Below, piece by piece: positions 26,525 through 37,414 of a stretch of DNA of 64,000 nucleotides (position 1 is the stretch's first letter; each line of letters begins with the position of its first letter). The stretch lies in assembly GCA_003993805.1 (NCBI GenBank), contig RSEF01000004.1, forward strand, positions 7,407,206-7,471,205, read 5' to 3'. The position numbers were made by a program, and so were the translations under genes. The DNA is from Himantopus leucocephalus. Lineage: Eukaryota; Chordata; Aves; Charadriiformes; Recurvirostridae. Under the pieces are notes generated by a model. That model saw only the letters and a list, made by a program, of their open reading frames with translations, was not told the origin of the DNA and searched no databases.

Positions 26525-26696
26525 CTGTAAAAGAACGAACATAATTTTTAATACATCTGTTATTTCATTCAATATGCCACAAACTGCTTTCAGAACATTG
26601 GTGAAAAACAAAACTTTAGCCAACATACCATAATCGTCCACGTGTTTTTGTCTACCATTTAAGAACACTTTGGCTTCCTCGACTCCTGACACAGTT
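26525..26696 (-). other. Candidate exon, product not recognised
   Basis: On the minus strand a long T-tract, then CCCCTGGGGCAG/AACTG, gives an acceptor-like boundary, and TTTTACAG/GTAAGA is a consensus donor 172 bp downstream. One frame is open throughout for 57 codons (including EEAKVFLNGRQKHVDDYG and LFFTNVLKAVCGILNEITD), entering in phase 2 and leaving in phase 0. The acceptor's pyrimidine tract is the A-run that ends at the N at 26728, so its upstream context is unreliable. The terminal TTTTACAG could instead be an acceptor for sequence beyond. No family was recognised. Confidence 0.18.
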
Positions 26697-26708
26697 CTGC
26701 CCCAGGGG

Positions 26709-26728
26709 AAAAAAAAAAAAAAAAAAAN
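26709..26728. other. A-run ending in a single-N assembly join
   Basis: A run of about 19 A is followed by one N at 26728. As at 17397, this looks like a contig end in a homopolymer, and the size of the missing sequence is unknown. Confidence 0.85.
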
Positions 26729-28727
26729 GAATTTGTAAATGGTGAGATAATAATAAGGAACATCAAAATGAAGACTTTGAAGTGCAAGCATAGCTACATC
26801 TTTATTGTCTTTGTGGACTATGACAGCGAGAGACCTTTAATCTCCGAGCCACTTGGTATGGCGAAAGTCACACTAGGGTTAGCTTCTTCCAAATCGCATC
26901 AGTGTCACAGACCAACACAGTGGGTGGATTTCTTTGTAACATGATGTACGCTGAACGACCTTGACTTCTGTGCAAGAATCTTTGAGAATGAATGATACCA
27001 TGCCAAGATTGTATTGGAAAAGCTCTCAAATAGGACCTTTGACTTTTCCTATCCATGTTGTTACTTCTGCTTGTTTCTAAACCTGACTTCTAATTCATCA
27101 TCTTAAGTATTTCTAAAACGATGGTATTCCAAAATAATAATGGCTAACACATTTCAGTGTTTGTTTTACCTCCTTAACAACTGTACTTACAGAAATGAAA
27201 CTTCATCCTTATTCTCACCTCTACCTTTGAGTATTCTTCTCCTCTTTAAAAATCAATAATCTGCTAGATACTTCACACAGGATGTGCAAGTGGTCTTCTA
27301 CAAATGATGTTTTATAGCAATGAATTACTGGTAACATGCCAGCCACCTAAACCAGAATATGCTTTAACATCGAAGCAGAAGATTACCTTTTTTGAGTAAC
27401 TATAAAACTTTGCATTTAACTTTTTGCATATTTACCTTTATATTTCCACTTTCAGTTATTAGAATCCCTCGGTGTTTGTAAAATTGGAATAAATCTGTAC
27501 CTGTTTTAGATTAAAACAAAATAAAAATTGAATCATCCGGGAGAAGTAGCATAAGATACTGTCTTTCACTGGTTGACCATACCTCTTAATGCACACTTCT
27601 ACCCAGGCAAGGCCGGAGCTGAAGTTATATCTGCCTCTCAGGGAAGTTGTACTATTTGCCTGGTTTTCCAGTTTTGACTGGCTGGAACACAAAATCTGTT
27701 GTTTTTCCAAGCCATACGATTGCAGGCTGGATATCATTGTGAGCTTTTCAAAAAGGTAAGCCCTGAAGTTCGTCCAATTGTATTTGAAGAAAACCACAAT
27801 TTAAGAGACTAACACTTGTCTACTATTGCTCACCATCAGCATATCTTTCTGGACAATGTCAATCACAGTACAGCACTGTGTCATTTTGCTTGGAAAAAAA
27901 GAATTCAGAGCAGATTAACGAAGAAGAAATTATCGTTTTTTCTGACTTTAAGTCTATTGCTCAGCTCCCATCTATTCAAGCAGCCATACTCATGCATAGA
28001 AAAGTAAGAGAATAATTAGCACAATTTATTTAGGTTTTTGCATTTGCTAAATTTCACTTTCAGTCATCATTTGCAAAAATCTTCTAGCAACAGAATTTGG
28101 GTTTCTTTTTTTCCTCTCCTAGTTAACTGTCTTTAACTGTTTTTAGCAGTCCCACATTATTTCTCCTGGTCAACTTCTGACCAACTTTAGAAGTATTCAG
28201 GGACCTTGTTTTTAATTTTTGTTTCCAAGCAATCAAGTGTATTTGTCCTCTTTATGTGATTGCTCCTTTGATTACAGACTGTCTGGTCAAGTTTTTCTCT
28301 GACGCTACATGTGAAGTACTGTAGGGACAGCATTGTTTCTGCTTGCTAAACATCTGTGCTATGAAAAGATATTGCCTGGGAAATGAATTAGGCATGAATC
28401 AGTTTTTATACCTTCATATAAAACAATATGAAATAAATCAAATTATTGTTTAATATACTTAATTATCTTTTAATGTGTCTCAAGTCACATAGCATATGTC
28501 CTGTAAAAAGCACTTGGTTTGGTCCTCTGAACATGTCATGTATATGATAATGATGAGAGATGGCACAACACGTTCTTGCCAGAGTCAGAATCCACTGGAA
28601 AAAAATTAGTTCCAAAATAGAGTCCTACTCTAAACTGTGTTTGTACAGACATATTTGATTTTGAAAATTATTTGGAAGTTCCTTTCTCTGAATACAGTGA
28701 ATAATCCATTTTACTGATTAATATTTA

Positions 28728-28995
28728 TCACAGAATCATTGGCGCTGGAAGGGACCTCCTGAGTTCAGCTCCTCCAACCACCCTGCCCAAAGCAGGGTTA
28801 ACTAGAGCAGGTTGCCAAGGGCCTTGGTCCAGTCTCATTTTGATTATCTGCAAGAATGCATATTTTACAGCCCATCTGGGCAAATCTACTTGACCACCTT
28901 AATTGCAAAAAAGTTTTTTCTTATGTTTAACTTGGATTTTCTGTATCATGATTTATGCCCATTACCTCTCATCCTGTCACTGGGCACCACTGATA
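28728..28995 (-). mobile_element. CR1 LINE, 3' fragment, antisense
   Basis: This is a reverse-complement CR1 3' end. Read on the plus strand it starts TCACAGAATCATTGGCGCTG, continues GGAAGGGACCTCCTGAG, CCAACCACCCTGCCCAAAGC, AGAGCAGGTTGCCAAGGGCC, then the CR1 3'-UTR text around TTTTTTCTTATGTTTAACTTG and CTCATCCTGTCACTGGGCAC. The tail-side end is at 28728, as expected for an antisense insertion. About 268 bp is retained. The small frames at 28812-29000 and 28903-29142 overlap it and are not genes. Confidence 0.9.
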
Positions 28996-30569
28996 TCTAG
29001 TCGTAATTTTCAAGGGGACTTAATTCCAATAATATTTTATACAGGAAAAAATTGTAAACAAATTTTTTTAAAAAAAAAAGTATTTGCAGTTCTGGAAAAA
29101 TGCAAAAGGTGCCACTTTATCCAAAGCGTGTCTTCTCCATAACTGAATTCTTGGGCTTTGGTGGACACTGGACTCTGAGAATGTGATAAAGCACCTTTCA
29201 GTAATAAATTCATTAAAGGACTTTGAAAACTAAAAGAAATAGAAGTTTATTTGTAAATAATTTAATAGTATTTGCTTGGCTCTAAAAAAAAATGTGGCGT
29301 AATCCAAACTATTTTGTGGCCTAATAACACTGAGATCAGCAAACTTCTGTACAGGAGTACACACTTAGTCATTAAAATCTAGATTATGGGAATGACTAAC
29401 TACATACACTTTTACTTTGCCTATATATACTTACACTCACAAATTTCTATATCTACACATGTAATGTCATGTATTCAGTTGGGCAACATTTGCATTTACT
29501 AAGCTCTCCATTTTTAACAAGCCTGATACAAGGAACCTGTTAAATGTCTACAATATGTTCACCTTTCACAGTGCATAATAAAGTCAAACGCACTCTTTGC
29601 AAACGCTACTTCTTTGCAAACATACTGGCAAAGAAATGAAATCTTTAAAGGAGTGAACTCATCTGAAGGTGGTGATTGAAAGCATTTTCACATCTCAGGA
29701 AAGGAGCATTTTAACATTGCTTGTCACAGACATCCTGTCAGGCCTTCATGTGTTCCAGATAACACCTTTGGTACAGTGTCTTCAAGCATCAGAGTGAACT
29801 TTTGCCATTGATTCTACTGTAAAATTAGATTAATTCATTGTACTCATGGGTTGTTGTATTCAAATGATAATTTTTGCTTGCTTCTTGCTATTCACTAGGA
29901 AATAACCAGCTCCATATGACTCATCATGTTGTGGGAGTTCAATGCCAAGCCTGCTTGCACACAAAAGAAAATTACATAATTATACTAAATTTTCCAAATC
30001 AAAAACTTCTTTGTAATTGCCTTAAGATTTTTTTATATTCCATTTGCAGAAGATGTTTCCCTGTGTAGCTATTTAGCAGGAACATTTATTATAAAAGTTA
30101 ATTATAGTTTCTTAAAGAATTTAACAGGGGGGTTTGGTTCTTTGGGGTTTTTTAACCAAAGAATATCTGTTATATGCATTTCTGAATTTTGGAGTTATGT
30201 TTTGGTTTTGCTCACCTTCTTGATAATCTGATTAAGGAAATGTCTTTTTTTTTTTTTTACTGTACATGTTTCTGATCTGTACTTCGTATTTTATTGAAAA
30301 GATATTCTATTGGGCAAAAAAACCCAAACAAATAAGCACTGCTGTTCTTAACAGTCTCTGAACTAATATTAACTTAAGGAAAATCTTTTAAAATTAATAA
30401 GGAATGGAAAAAATACTGAAAAATTTTAAATAATGTGTTATTTCAACACACAGATGAAAGCAAACAGGACTTTCAAAACACTACTTCATTGGAGGAAAGA
30501 AGGGCTAGGGAGAAAATTGATTAAAAAAAAAAATCAAGTTTTTTCACTTTCTGACATTTATTTTTGCAG

Positions 30570-30696
30570 GTCTTCTTGGAGTCCGACACCACCAATCCAG
30601 CAATCAGCAGCTATTTCTGACGTGTTGCTTCCTAACTTAACTACAGTTTGTCACTTTCATCTCAAGCGAATGTTATTGCCTAGGAAGACTGAACTG
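30570..30696 (+). other. Candidate exon, product not recognised
   Basis: A good pyrimidine-rich acceptor (TTCACTTTCTGACATTTATT then TTTGCAG) precedes 30570, and GAACTG/GTAAGG follows 30696. The 127-bp segment is fully open in one frame for 42 codons (SSWSPTPPIQQSAAISDVLL, NLTTVCHFHLKRMLLPRKTE), entering in phase 2 and leaving in phase 0. The surrounding 132-codon open frame (30433-30831) extends beyond both boundaries, so openness alone says little. No protein family was recognised. It could be a real internal exon of a gene mostly outside the window, or chance. Confidence 0.2.
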
Positions 30697-32029
30697 GTAA
30701 GGGGGAGAAAGAAACCAAGAAAATCACTTCTAATTACCGTTATGTCAATTTGGAGACTGACTGGAAGCATCAAAAAATCTATCCTTATTTCTTACAATAG
30801 AGTAGAATCAGAAAAAGTCTCAACTTCTTGATCCACGGCTCTGTCTGGTTCCTGAAAATGCCAGTTTCACTAAACAGGATTTCTGGACTGCACGCAAGTG
30901 GGCAGAGGTAATAAAGGACTTCTCATAATTTAATGATAACCGGTCACAGAGTTCTGTTTAGCCAGTTCTAATGCTTCAGAAAATTGAATTTTGATGAGGT
31001 TTCTGCACCGTAATTTCCTCTCCCTATGCATCTCCTACAAAGGACTATTACATAAAATACTGACTGAGAGCTAGCCCACACTCTGCATACTTCAAGATGT
31101 TTTATTGCCTTTGTGAACATTAGACACCCTGCTTATATTTACCACCTACTAATAGGACGGAACAGAAAATAAAATACATGCCATGAAACTCACTGATATT
31201 TTCTCCCCTCTTTGGCACTTTCCTCTGCCTTTCTTTGAATGTTCTGCAAAGCGGCTCTTTATTTCTCACTTTTCCCCTTTGCCTCCCTACCTTGAAAGCA
31301 GAGAAAGGGAACAGAATTCTTAGCCTAATACTGTGTAGGTGACAAAACATTTCTTTTCCCTCTACTTTGGGGACAACTTTGAGACACGTTTCATAGCTGC
31401 TTGACAGATCCACAACTCCTCCTGCCCAAGTCCTGGCTGAACTCCAGTCTCAGAATTACATTCCACCTACCTAAAATTCTCCCTTTCGTTCAAGTGGGAT
31501 AGTGTGCTGTTTTCTGAGCTCTGTTACTTTGCTTATAAACTCCTACTGAAACTAAAGAGAAAGGCAGGCAGGATTTGGTTCACTGGTCTAAAAACGTTAT
31601 ATACAATGAAGCGATTGTTCAGTACAGCTAGTGAAACTATTTCCATAGACCTAGGCTGGAATACTGAATCAAAAGCTGTAGCTGACCAATTAACATACTG
31701 GTCTGTGACGGCATTTAAGCTCCTATTCTGCTTGATTCAAAGTGGTGCGGAATGCAAATCTTTTGATATGGAAGTTCTAGGCATTCCTTTCTCTATTAAC
31801 ACCTTCCAGTCATCCGAATTTTCATTTGTACTTGGAAAATATTATTAAACATTTGCAACGCTCTAACTCCTGACAACTAAATACTCATGAAGCCTAAAGG
31901 AAGATCAACCAGTTTAGACAGTAGAAGGCCTGACATTCGGAAGATAAAATCAGTTTAACATGAGTTAAGTACAAACTATTAAGTAGTAAGATTTTCAAAA
32001 CTTCCAAGACCTTTTGGTGTTTAAAAATT

Positions 32030-32240
32030 AAAGCCAGAACAGAAAAGAGTAATTAGTAAGAAGAATAAAGGTGGCATCTTGATGCATATGAGAAGAGTGG
32101 CTACAACTGTGGTTACAAAAAGATGATCTTGGAGAAAGAAAACTCATCAAAACATGAATAAAATGAGAAAAACGATGTGAGGTAGAGTTAAGACAGACAG
32201 ACAAAAGAAAGGCAAAATGAGGACCATATAAGAGAAGGTA
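32030..32240 (+). other. Purine-rich strand-asymmetric block
   Basis: The plus strand is enriched in A and G (AGAACAGAAAAGAG, AGAGAAGG, ACAGACAGACAAAAGAAAGG) over about 210 bp. The minus-strand frame at 32028-32252 is the expected shadow of this bias. No gene or recognised repeat. Confidence 0.4.
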
Positions 32241-32740
32241 AATTGACATCATTTCTTGCCTAGGGTTTCAATTAATTCTTTCCTTTAGCTTATGGCAGGA
32301 ACACGTATTCAGCATTTTCTTTATTACATATTCATCATAGTAAAGTTTGTGGTGTTTAGATTTGCTACTAAGTTGACAGAGGGATTTTGTCAGTAATGTG
32401 CTTTGGTTGCTCAGTGATTGCCAGTCTGTTGTGCTACATCTTCACACGGAACATATTTGTTTGCCTACTGAGTAGGAGGAATGGAAAGAGGAGAAAAAAA
32501 TTGGTGTGGACATGGTGACCTCCACTGTGAATTTTACTAAGTGACTTAATGGTTGCTGTGAATTTGTGTGACTCTCATGCTCTTTTAGGAACAGTGTGAT
32601 AGACCTGATGGCTATATACAGCACGCACCCAAATGACACATTTTCCCCTTTGCATCAGCGGTATCCTCCCAAGAAAGCACTTTGAAACATGCTTAGTGCT
32701 GAGTGGAGAGCTGGCTTGATCTGATGCCTAATAACACAAA

Positions 32741-32845
32741 ATTGGGAGCCAGAAAAGCCTGCCTTAATTCTTTTTTCCCTCCACCAACCCTTATATCTTA
32801 GGGAAAGTCACTTAACTTTACTAAGAACCTCCTGTACCGTTAAGG
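32741..32845 (+). mobile_element. MIR-like SINE relic
   Basis: The order AATTGGGAGCCAGAAAAGCC, a central gap, CTTAGGGAAAGTCACTTAAC and then TTACTAAGAACCTCCTGTACC parallels the MIR SINE core (a GAGCCAGA-type block, a CTTGGGCAAGTCACTTAACC-type block, and the CTGAGCCTCAGTTTCC-type block). MIR is an ancient tRNA-derived SINE found at low copy in amniotes, including birds. Identity is limited, so this is a relic call that rests on about 60 informative bases. An A-run (32846-32863) follows it. Confidence 0.45.
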
Positions 32846-32863
32846 AAAAAAAAAAAAAAAAAA
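32846..32863 (+). repeat. A18 homopolymer
   Basis: An uninterrupted run of about 18 A directly follows the MIR-like segment. MIR does not normally end in poly(A), so the run is either an independent microsatellite or the tail of another, unrecognised retroposed piece. Confidence 0.85.
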
Positions 32864-35800
32864 GCTTTCCAAAACAGATTCAGTCTCAGCAACTTTACAA
32901 GATGAAGACAAGATTTTGTCTACTACTCTGAAACCGTAAATGCTAACAAAAGCTGGATATCTGGGGTTTTATGTACTTTAACAAATAAACAAAATCCATA
33001 TTACAGTCATTTGTGTGTGGAAATAGTTATCTTTCTACAGTACTGTATGCAAAAGCGTACAGTGCTAAATTCTGATCTTAGGGAGATGTTATCAGCACGA
33101 GGCCAGCAAAACAAGGACAATTACAATATTTATCAATGTTCACTAAATGTATACCATACAAAATAGCATCTGCACTCAGTAGTTAGTAAATGCATTATCT
33201 GAGAAGTTAGAGAAACCAAACCTTTTTCCGTCAAGCTGGGACTGAGAATTGTCATTAGACTTTCTGCTGTAGACTCGTTTGCAGTTCCTCTAAGTTGTTC
33301 TGTGTGGCAGGACAGGTAACAACTCCTATTTCTCCTGAACGTTACTGAACCTCCTAAAGCAGTCTAGCTCACTTGTTTTTCAGCTATTAATAACATTTAC
33401 ATCTGCCATACCTGATGTTCTCTGATCGTTTTGTCTAGTGCTAATGTTCTACCTTTTCCTTTTGAATTATTGCAGATGTTTGCTGATTATATGCAAACTG
33501 CAGCTGCCTTTTAAACAAGCTACAGATTTATCAGAAAAAGCACTGGACATCAGAAGAAAATTTCAATAGCAGCAGGTTTTCCAGATGATGAAGAAACAGA
33601 ATGCTAAGGAAACCTAATTTACTTTTTGAGTGAGGTAGAAGTGTTATATTCCTCTGGGCCTTTATTCCTGTGCATGCCATTTTGCAAACGAAACACCACA
33701 TGAGTACTGTATGAAGGAAAGCATCATGAATACTAAGATAGTCTTGAGTTGCACAGGAATATAAAATGCATTGGTTCTAGTTAAAATCAATTTTGCCTTG
33801 GAAATAAGCATTGGATTCACTTTCTCTCTCTCCCCAAAACACTTCGACAGATGGAAAATACCACTGTAGCTGCTGTGGATTAAAGTGGTACATATACTTA
33901 TAGAATCAAGCAATCCAGAAATCTTGTGGTAGTTTTCGTTGTTTCACTGCAAAGGGGGACAGCCTCTAGAATGAATCCACAGAGTTAATCTGTGTTGATT
34001 CAATGAATGAGCAATTCCTCCCCACCCCAGTACTAACAAGATATACTTGGAGCTGAGTAGTTTCCAGAAGTTCGGAGTCACTAGTTACTATGGAATTGTC
34101 AAAAGCAAGGAGAAGAAGAAATGGAACAGGAGCCACTCATGGAATTCATCCCATTTATGTTCTGAGCAGAATTTTTTTTACGTTTTTCATTTTTCCTTTT
34201 CAAAAAAAGTTCAGAAAGGAAAGGGGCTACGTGAAATTATAGAAACAAAGTTTTGTATACTGCTGTAATAAATGTAGCAGCTGCTGGTTTCTTCATCCTT
34301 CCTTTTTTATTAAGTTAAAATAAATTACTGATCTAAAATTTTTTGGTAATTACTGACTTTAAGTAAAGATACTGACGAGTATTGATGAGATCAGGTACAC
34401 TAAGAGAACCCAACTTTCACAATCTTTCGAAGGCCCAAATGACTTTGAATATCTTAACCCCGTAAAATTAATTCAAATAGTTTTCACATACGAAATTCAA
34501 GGAACTATAGTACTTGTCAAAAATTTTCAAGCTTTTCTTATGGACTTCTTCACAGTCTGTATGTATGGGAATGTACAACAAATTTCTGCTATATTGTAAA
34601 ATATTCAGCAGTATTTAAAGAAGGGTTATTGATGGTACTGATTCTTGTCACCTAAGAAGGGCAGAGTTGGTCAATCTGGGGCTGTAAAACTGACTTTTAC
34701 ATGCATTTCCTCAGCACTTCTTCGGCAGCATCTATTCTACCCCTTATCAACCTGTTTTCACAAAATAAAATTACAAGAGATATCATTAGATTGATTGATA
34801 TTCTTGATCTATTATGATTTGATGAATTGAGAAGGATAAGCAAATTGTAACTTCCTTTGCTCCACTTTCATTATATTCTAATGATATACACATACTTAAG
34901 GTATAGACTGAACATATTGACTAGGCATTTTACTTCAACGTCAAGTAACTTTCCATCTGACTTGACAATAAAGTAAATCTGGCTTTGCAGTGCCAGGTTA
35001 AAGATCAAAAATGCTGTGATAGATTGATACTATCTCACTCAGCTGATTCAAAATTACTCTAAATATTTGACTAATTGCTTTGCACTGGCCGGGTTTTTGT
35101 TTGTTTGTTTGCTTGTGCCTGTAGAGGTTAGGCTGATACACAAGCATATAAACTTGTACTGTTCAATTTTGTACTTCTGCACTAGTCCAGACATTTTTTT
35201 ACTATGTCACACCACACATTTACCTTATTAACTAATCAAACTGCAGCTAATAACTATAACAACACTTATTCATTTCTCTATCCTTCTGGTGTATTTTTGA
35301 TACTTTATGTGAAATGCCACATTTTGCATATCTGTACCAAACTCTCCCATAGTCGAAGTCTGAGCTTCAGAGCTTTGTACTGTATGAAATGTCATTTTTC
35401 AGGGTTGAATACATTCTGATAAACTAGAGATTTCTTTTCCCAACTCCCCAAAATATGTCCGTTTCCCTGAAAAATCTCCAAAGCTTTCTGTAAATCATTC
35501 ACTTCGTACATACTCATACATACTCTTTCAACATACAGAAAAGCAGTTGTTTAAACTAAGAATTAGCTGTCTGTTATCATTCTTTTCTCTCCCTGGATCT
35601 CAGACATATGCACACAGGCTACACAGTCCTCTACACTTTTTCAAATGAAACCAATTTGTCTGCTATCCTGATGCAAGATGTATCAGGAGAATAATGCTTC
35701 CAAGAAATCTGGGTGAAAATGCTTGAGAGATGTACAAGATTTGCTTGTTCAAGATTGGATTTTCTGTTTGTAGATTTATATTTTTCCAGAATCACCTGGC

Positions 35801-37290
35801 ACAGAAATGATCACTTTGCTTTGCCTAGTTAAGCATGGTGAATAGTGTCTCTTGTATAATTCTCCTGGGGAAAGATACTGAGATAATGAGACATATTCAT
35901 GTACATAAAGTGCATCCAGTTAATACGGATTCACAACTACAAGAAATCAAATTCTGAATGCTCCTGTATTAAAAATACATCTATGAAAGCCTCACAAAGG
36001 GCAGAGAAATACCTCATAAAGCATAAGACAGTCATCTAATATCGGCAAGAAAGAAGAGAGATTTTGGGGGGTGGGAACTGGGATGATTATATACAAATGG
36101 TTGCAAGTTCTGCCTTAGTCCTTACGTGTACCTAGTTTATTGTGTCTGTCATTACAGCACCTGAGTGCCTTCAAACATCTTCTGGGACATTTTTAGAGCC
36201 TACTAAATTTCCATGTAAAATAAATGATTAGACTACAGTCAAGCTGAAAGGTCTATAGTCTTTAAAGCAACCAGAAATTGTCAAAACTGTTCAGTGATTT
36301 CTCAGCCTATGAATTCACTTATTTACCAATTATTCACTTACTTCTTATCTACAGTTGCAAATACTTTAAAAATATTCTTCCTTTGTAGAATGAAATCTAA
36401 AATCTGCCTTACATCATTCACTTTTGAGTTTAAGAATTCCTAAGCCCAGGACAACAGATGTCTTGCATGTGCTTGTCCCGCTTGCATTTAGAATGTCATA
36501 AATCTAAACCAGAGAACACTGATTTTAATCCTGTATTTTTCTGATGCAAAGTCTAATCATCAATTGTTACACTAGCTTTTGCTTTTATTCTGCAAGTTGA
36601 ACAGTTTAAGGATATTGGACCTGGAGGTTTGGGTCTACACATGCATTAACATTATGAATAATGGCAGTTGTCTAACTGATGACATGTACTGTACCTTTTG
36701 GGAACTGTGTAGAATCCCTTTTCTTAGCATGCTTATTTTATGCAGGAGAAGGCAGAGTATGTCTTCTTCTGTGGATTTTGCCTGCCCAAAATCAGGCAGA
36801 ACTCATAATAGTTTCTGTTTGTTGAAAATATGTGCAATCTGGACATAATTAATCTTTAGTTGTTTAATTGGTAAGAGCCTTATACTGTAATGATATCAGA
36901 AACAGCCTATATGTAGGGACTCCAAATATATTATCCTCCTTTCGGTTATTAAACAAAGGCTGGCTTGGATTTGAATCCGTTTTGCAAGAGTTTCACTCTA
37001 CAAACATGACTCAGAGCTAGCTTATTGCAGGAACTTAAGTTGCACCAATAACTACCTACCTTATTAGAAGGCAGAGTTAATTGTTAACCCTTCTTGGCAT
37101 CAACTGTTCGAAGAGCTGTGGTACATAGGGAGAGACAGAAATGTATCTTAGAAACATTACACTTGAAAGAACAGCACATGAGATTAAATATCAGATTGAT
37201 CGTTGTGCTTTAAGAAAGAGCCCAGAGAAGCCAGATAACGTAAAAGCCTTATTTTTCACTCATCTTCTTCCAACCTGTTTGTACTCCAAC
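32864..37290. other. Non-coding A+T-rich stretch
   Basis: About 4.4 kb in which no gene, RNA or repeat family was recognised. A short GTTT run occurs at 35094-35116. Plus frames at 34047-34268, 35204-35419 and 36579-36848 are short and without domains or convincing splice context. Confidence 0.5.
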
Positions 37291-37414
37291 TCAGGTTGGA
37301 CGAGGCTCTGAGCAACCTGCTCTAGTTGAAGATGTCCCTGCTCATTGCAGGGGAGGTTGGACTAGATGACCTTTAAAGGTCCCTTCCAAACCAAAGTGTT
37401 CTATGATTCTATGT
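37291..37414 (+). mobile_element. CR1 LINE, 3'-terminal fragment (young-looking subfamily)
   Basis: A 124-bp sense CR1 tail: TCAGGTTGGACGAGGCTCTG, AGCAACCTGCTCTAGTTGAA, GATGTCCCTGCTCATTGCAG, GTTGGACTAGATGACCTTTA, AAGGTCCCTTCCAAACC, ending CTATGATTCTATG. It matches the tail of the copy at 45911-46479 almost base for base, including the GAAGATGTCCCTGC insert. That insert distinguishes this subfamily from the copies at 888 and 23007. Confidence 0.95.

Larger units (their letters stand above)
23566..28727. other. Non-coding A+T-rich stretch with one weak exon candidate
   Basis: About 5.2 kb with no recognised gene. It contains the exon candidate at 26525-26696 and an A-run ending in a single N at 26728. 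A further splice-like segment on the plus strand (about 27673-27756, TTTTCCAG acceptor-like, AAAAAG/GTAAGC donor-like) has one open frame but is short and was not given its own entry. Confidence 0.5.
28996..32740. other. Non-coding A+T-rich stretch with one weak exon candidate
   Basis: About 3.7 kb without a recognised gene. A T-run lies near 30246-30259, the exon candidate at 30570-30696 is listed separately, and a purine-rich block occupies about 32030-32240. The 114-codon plus frame at 31504-31848 shows no domain. Confidence 0.5.

Noticed and set aside
34716..34735. CTTCTTCGGCAGCATC, which recalls the start of U6 snRNA
   Set aside because: The following sequence does not continue as U6. 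The match is a short coincidence.
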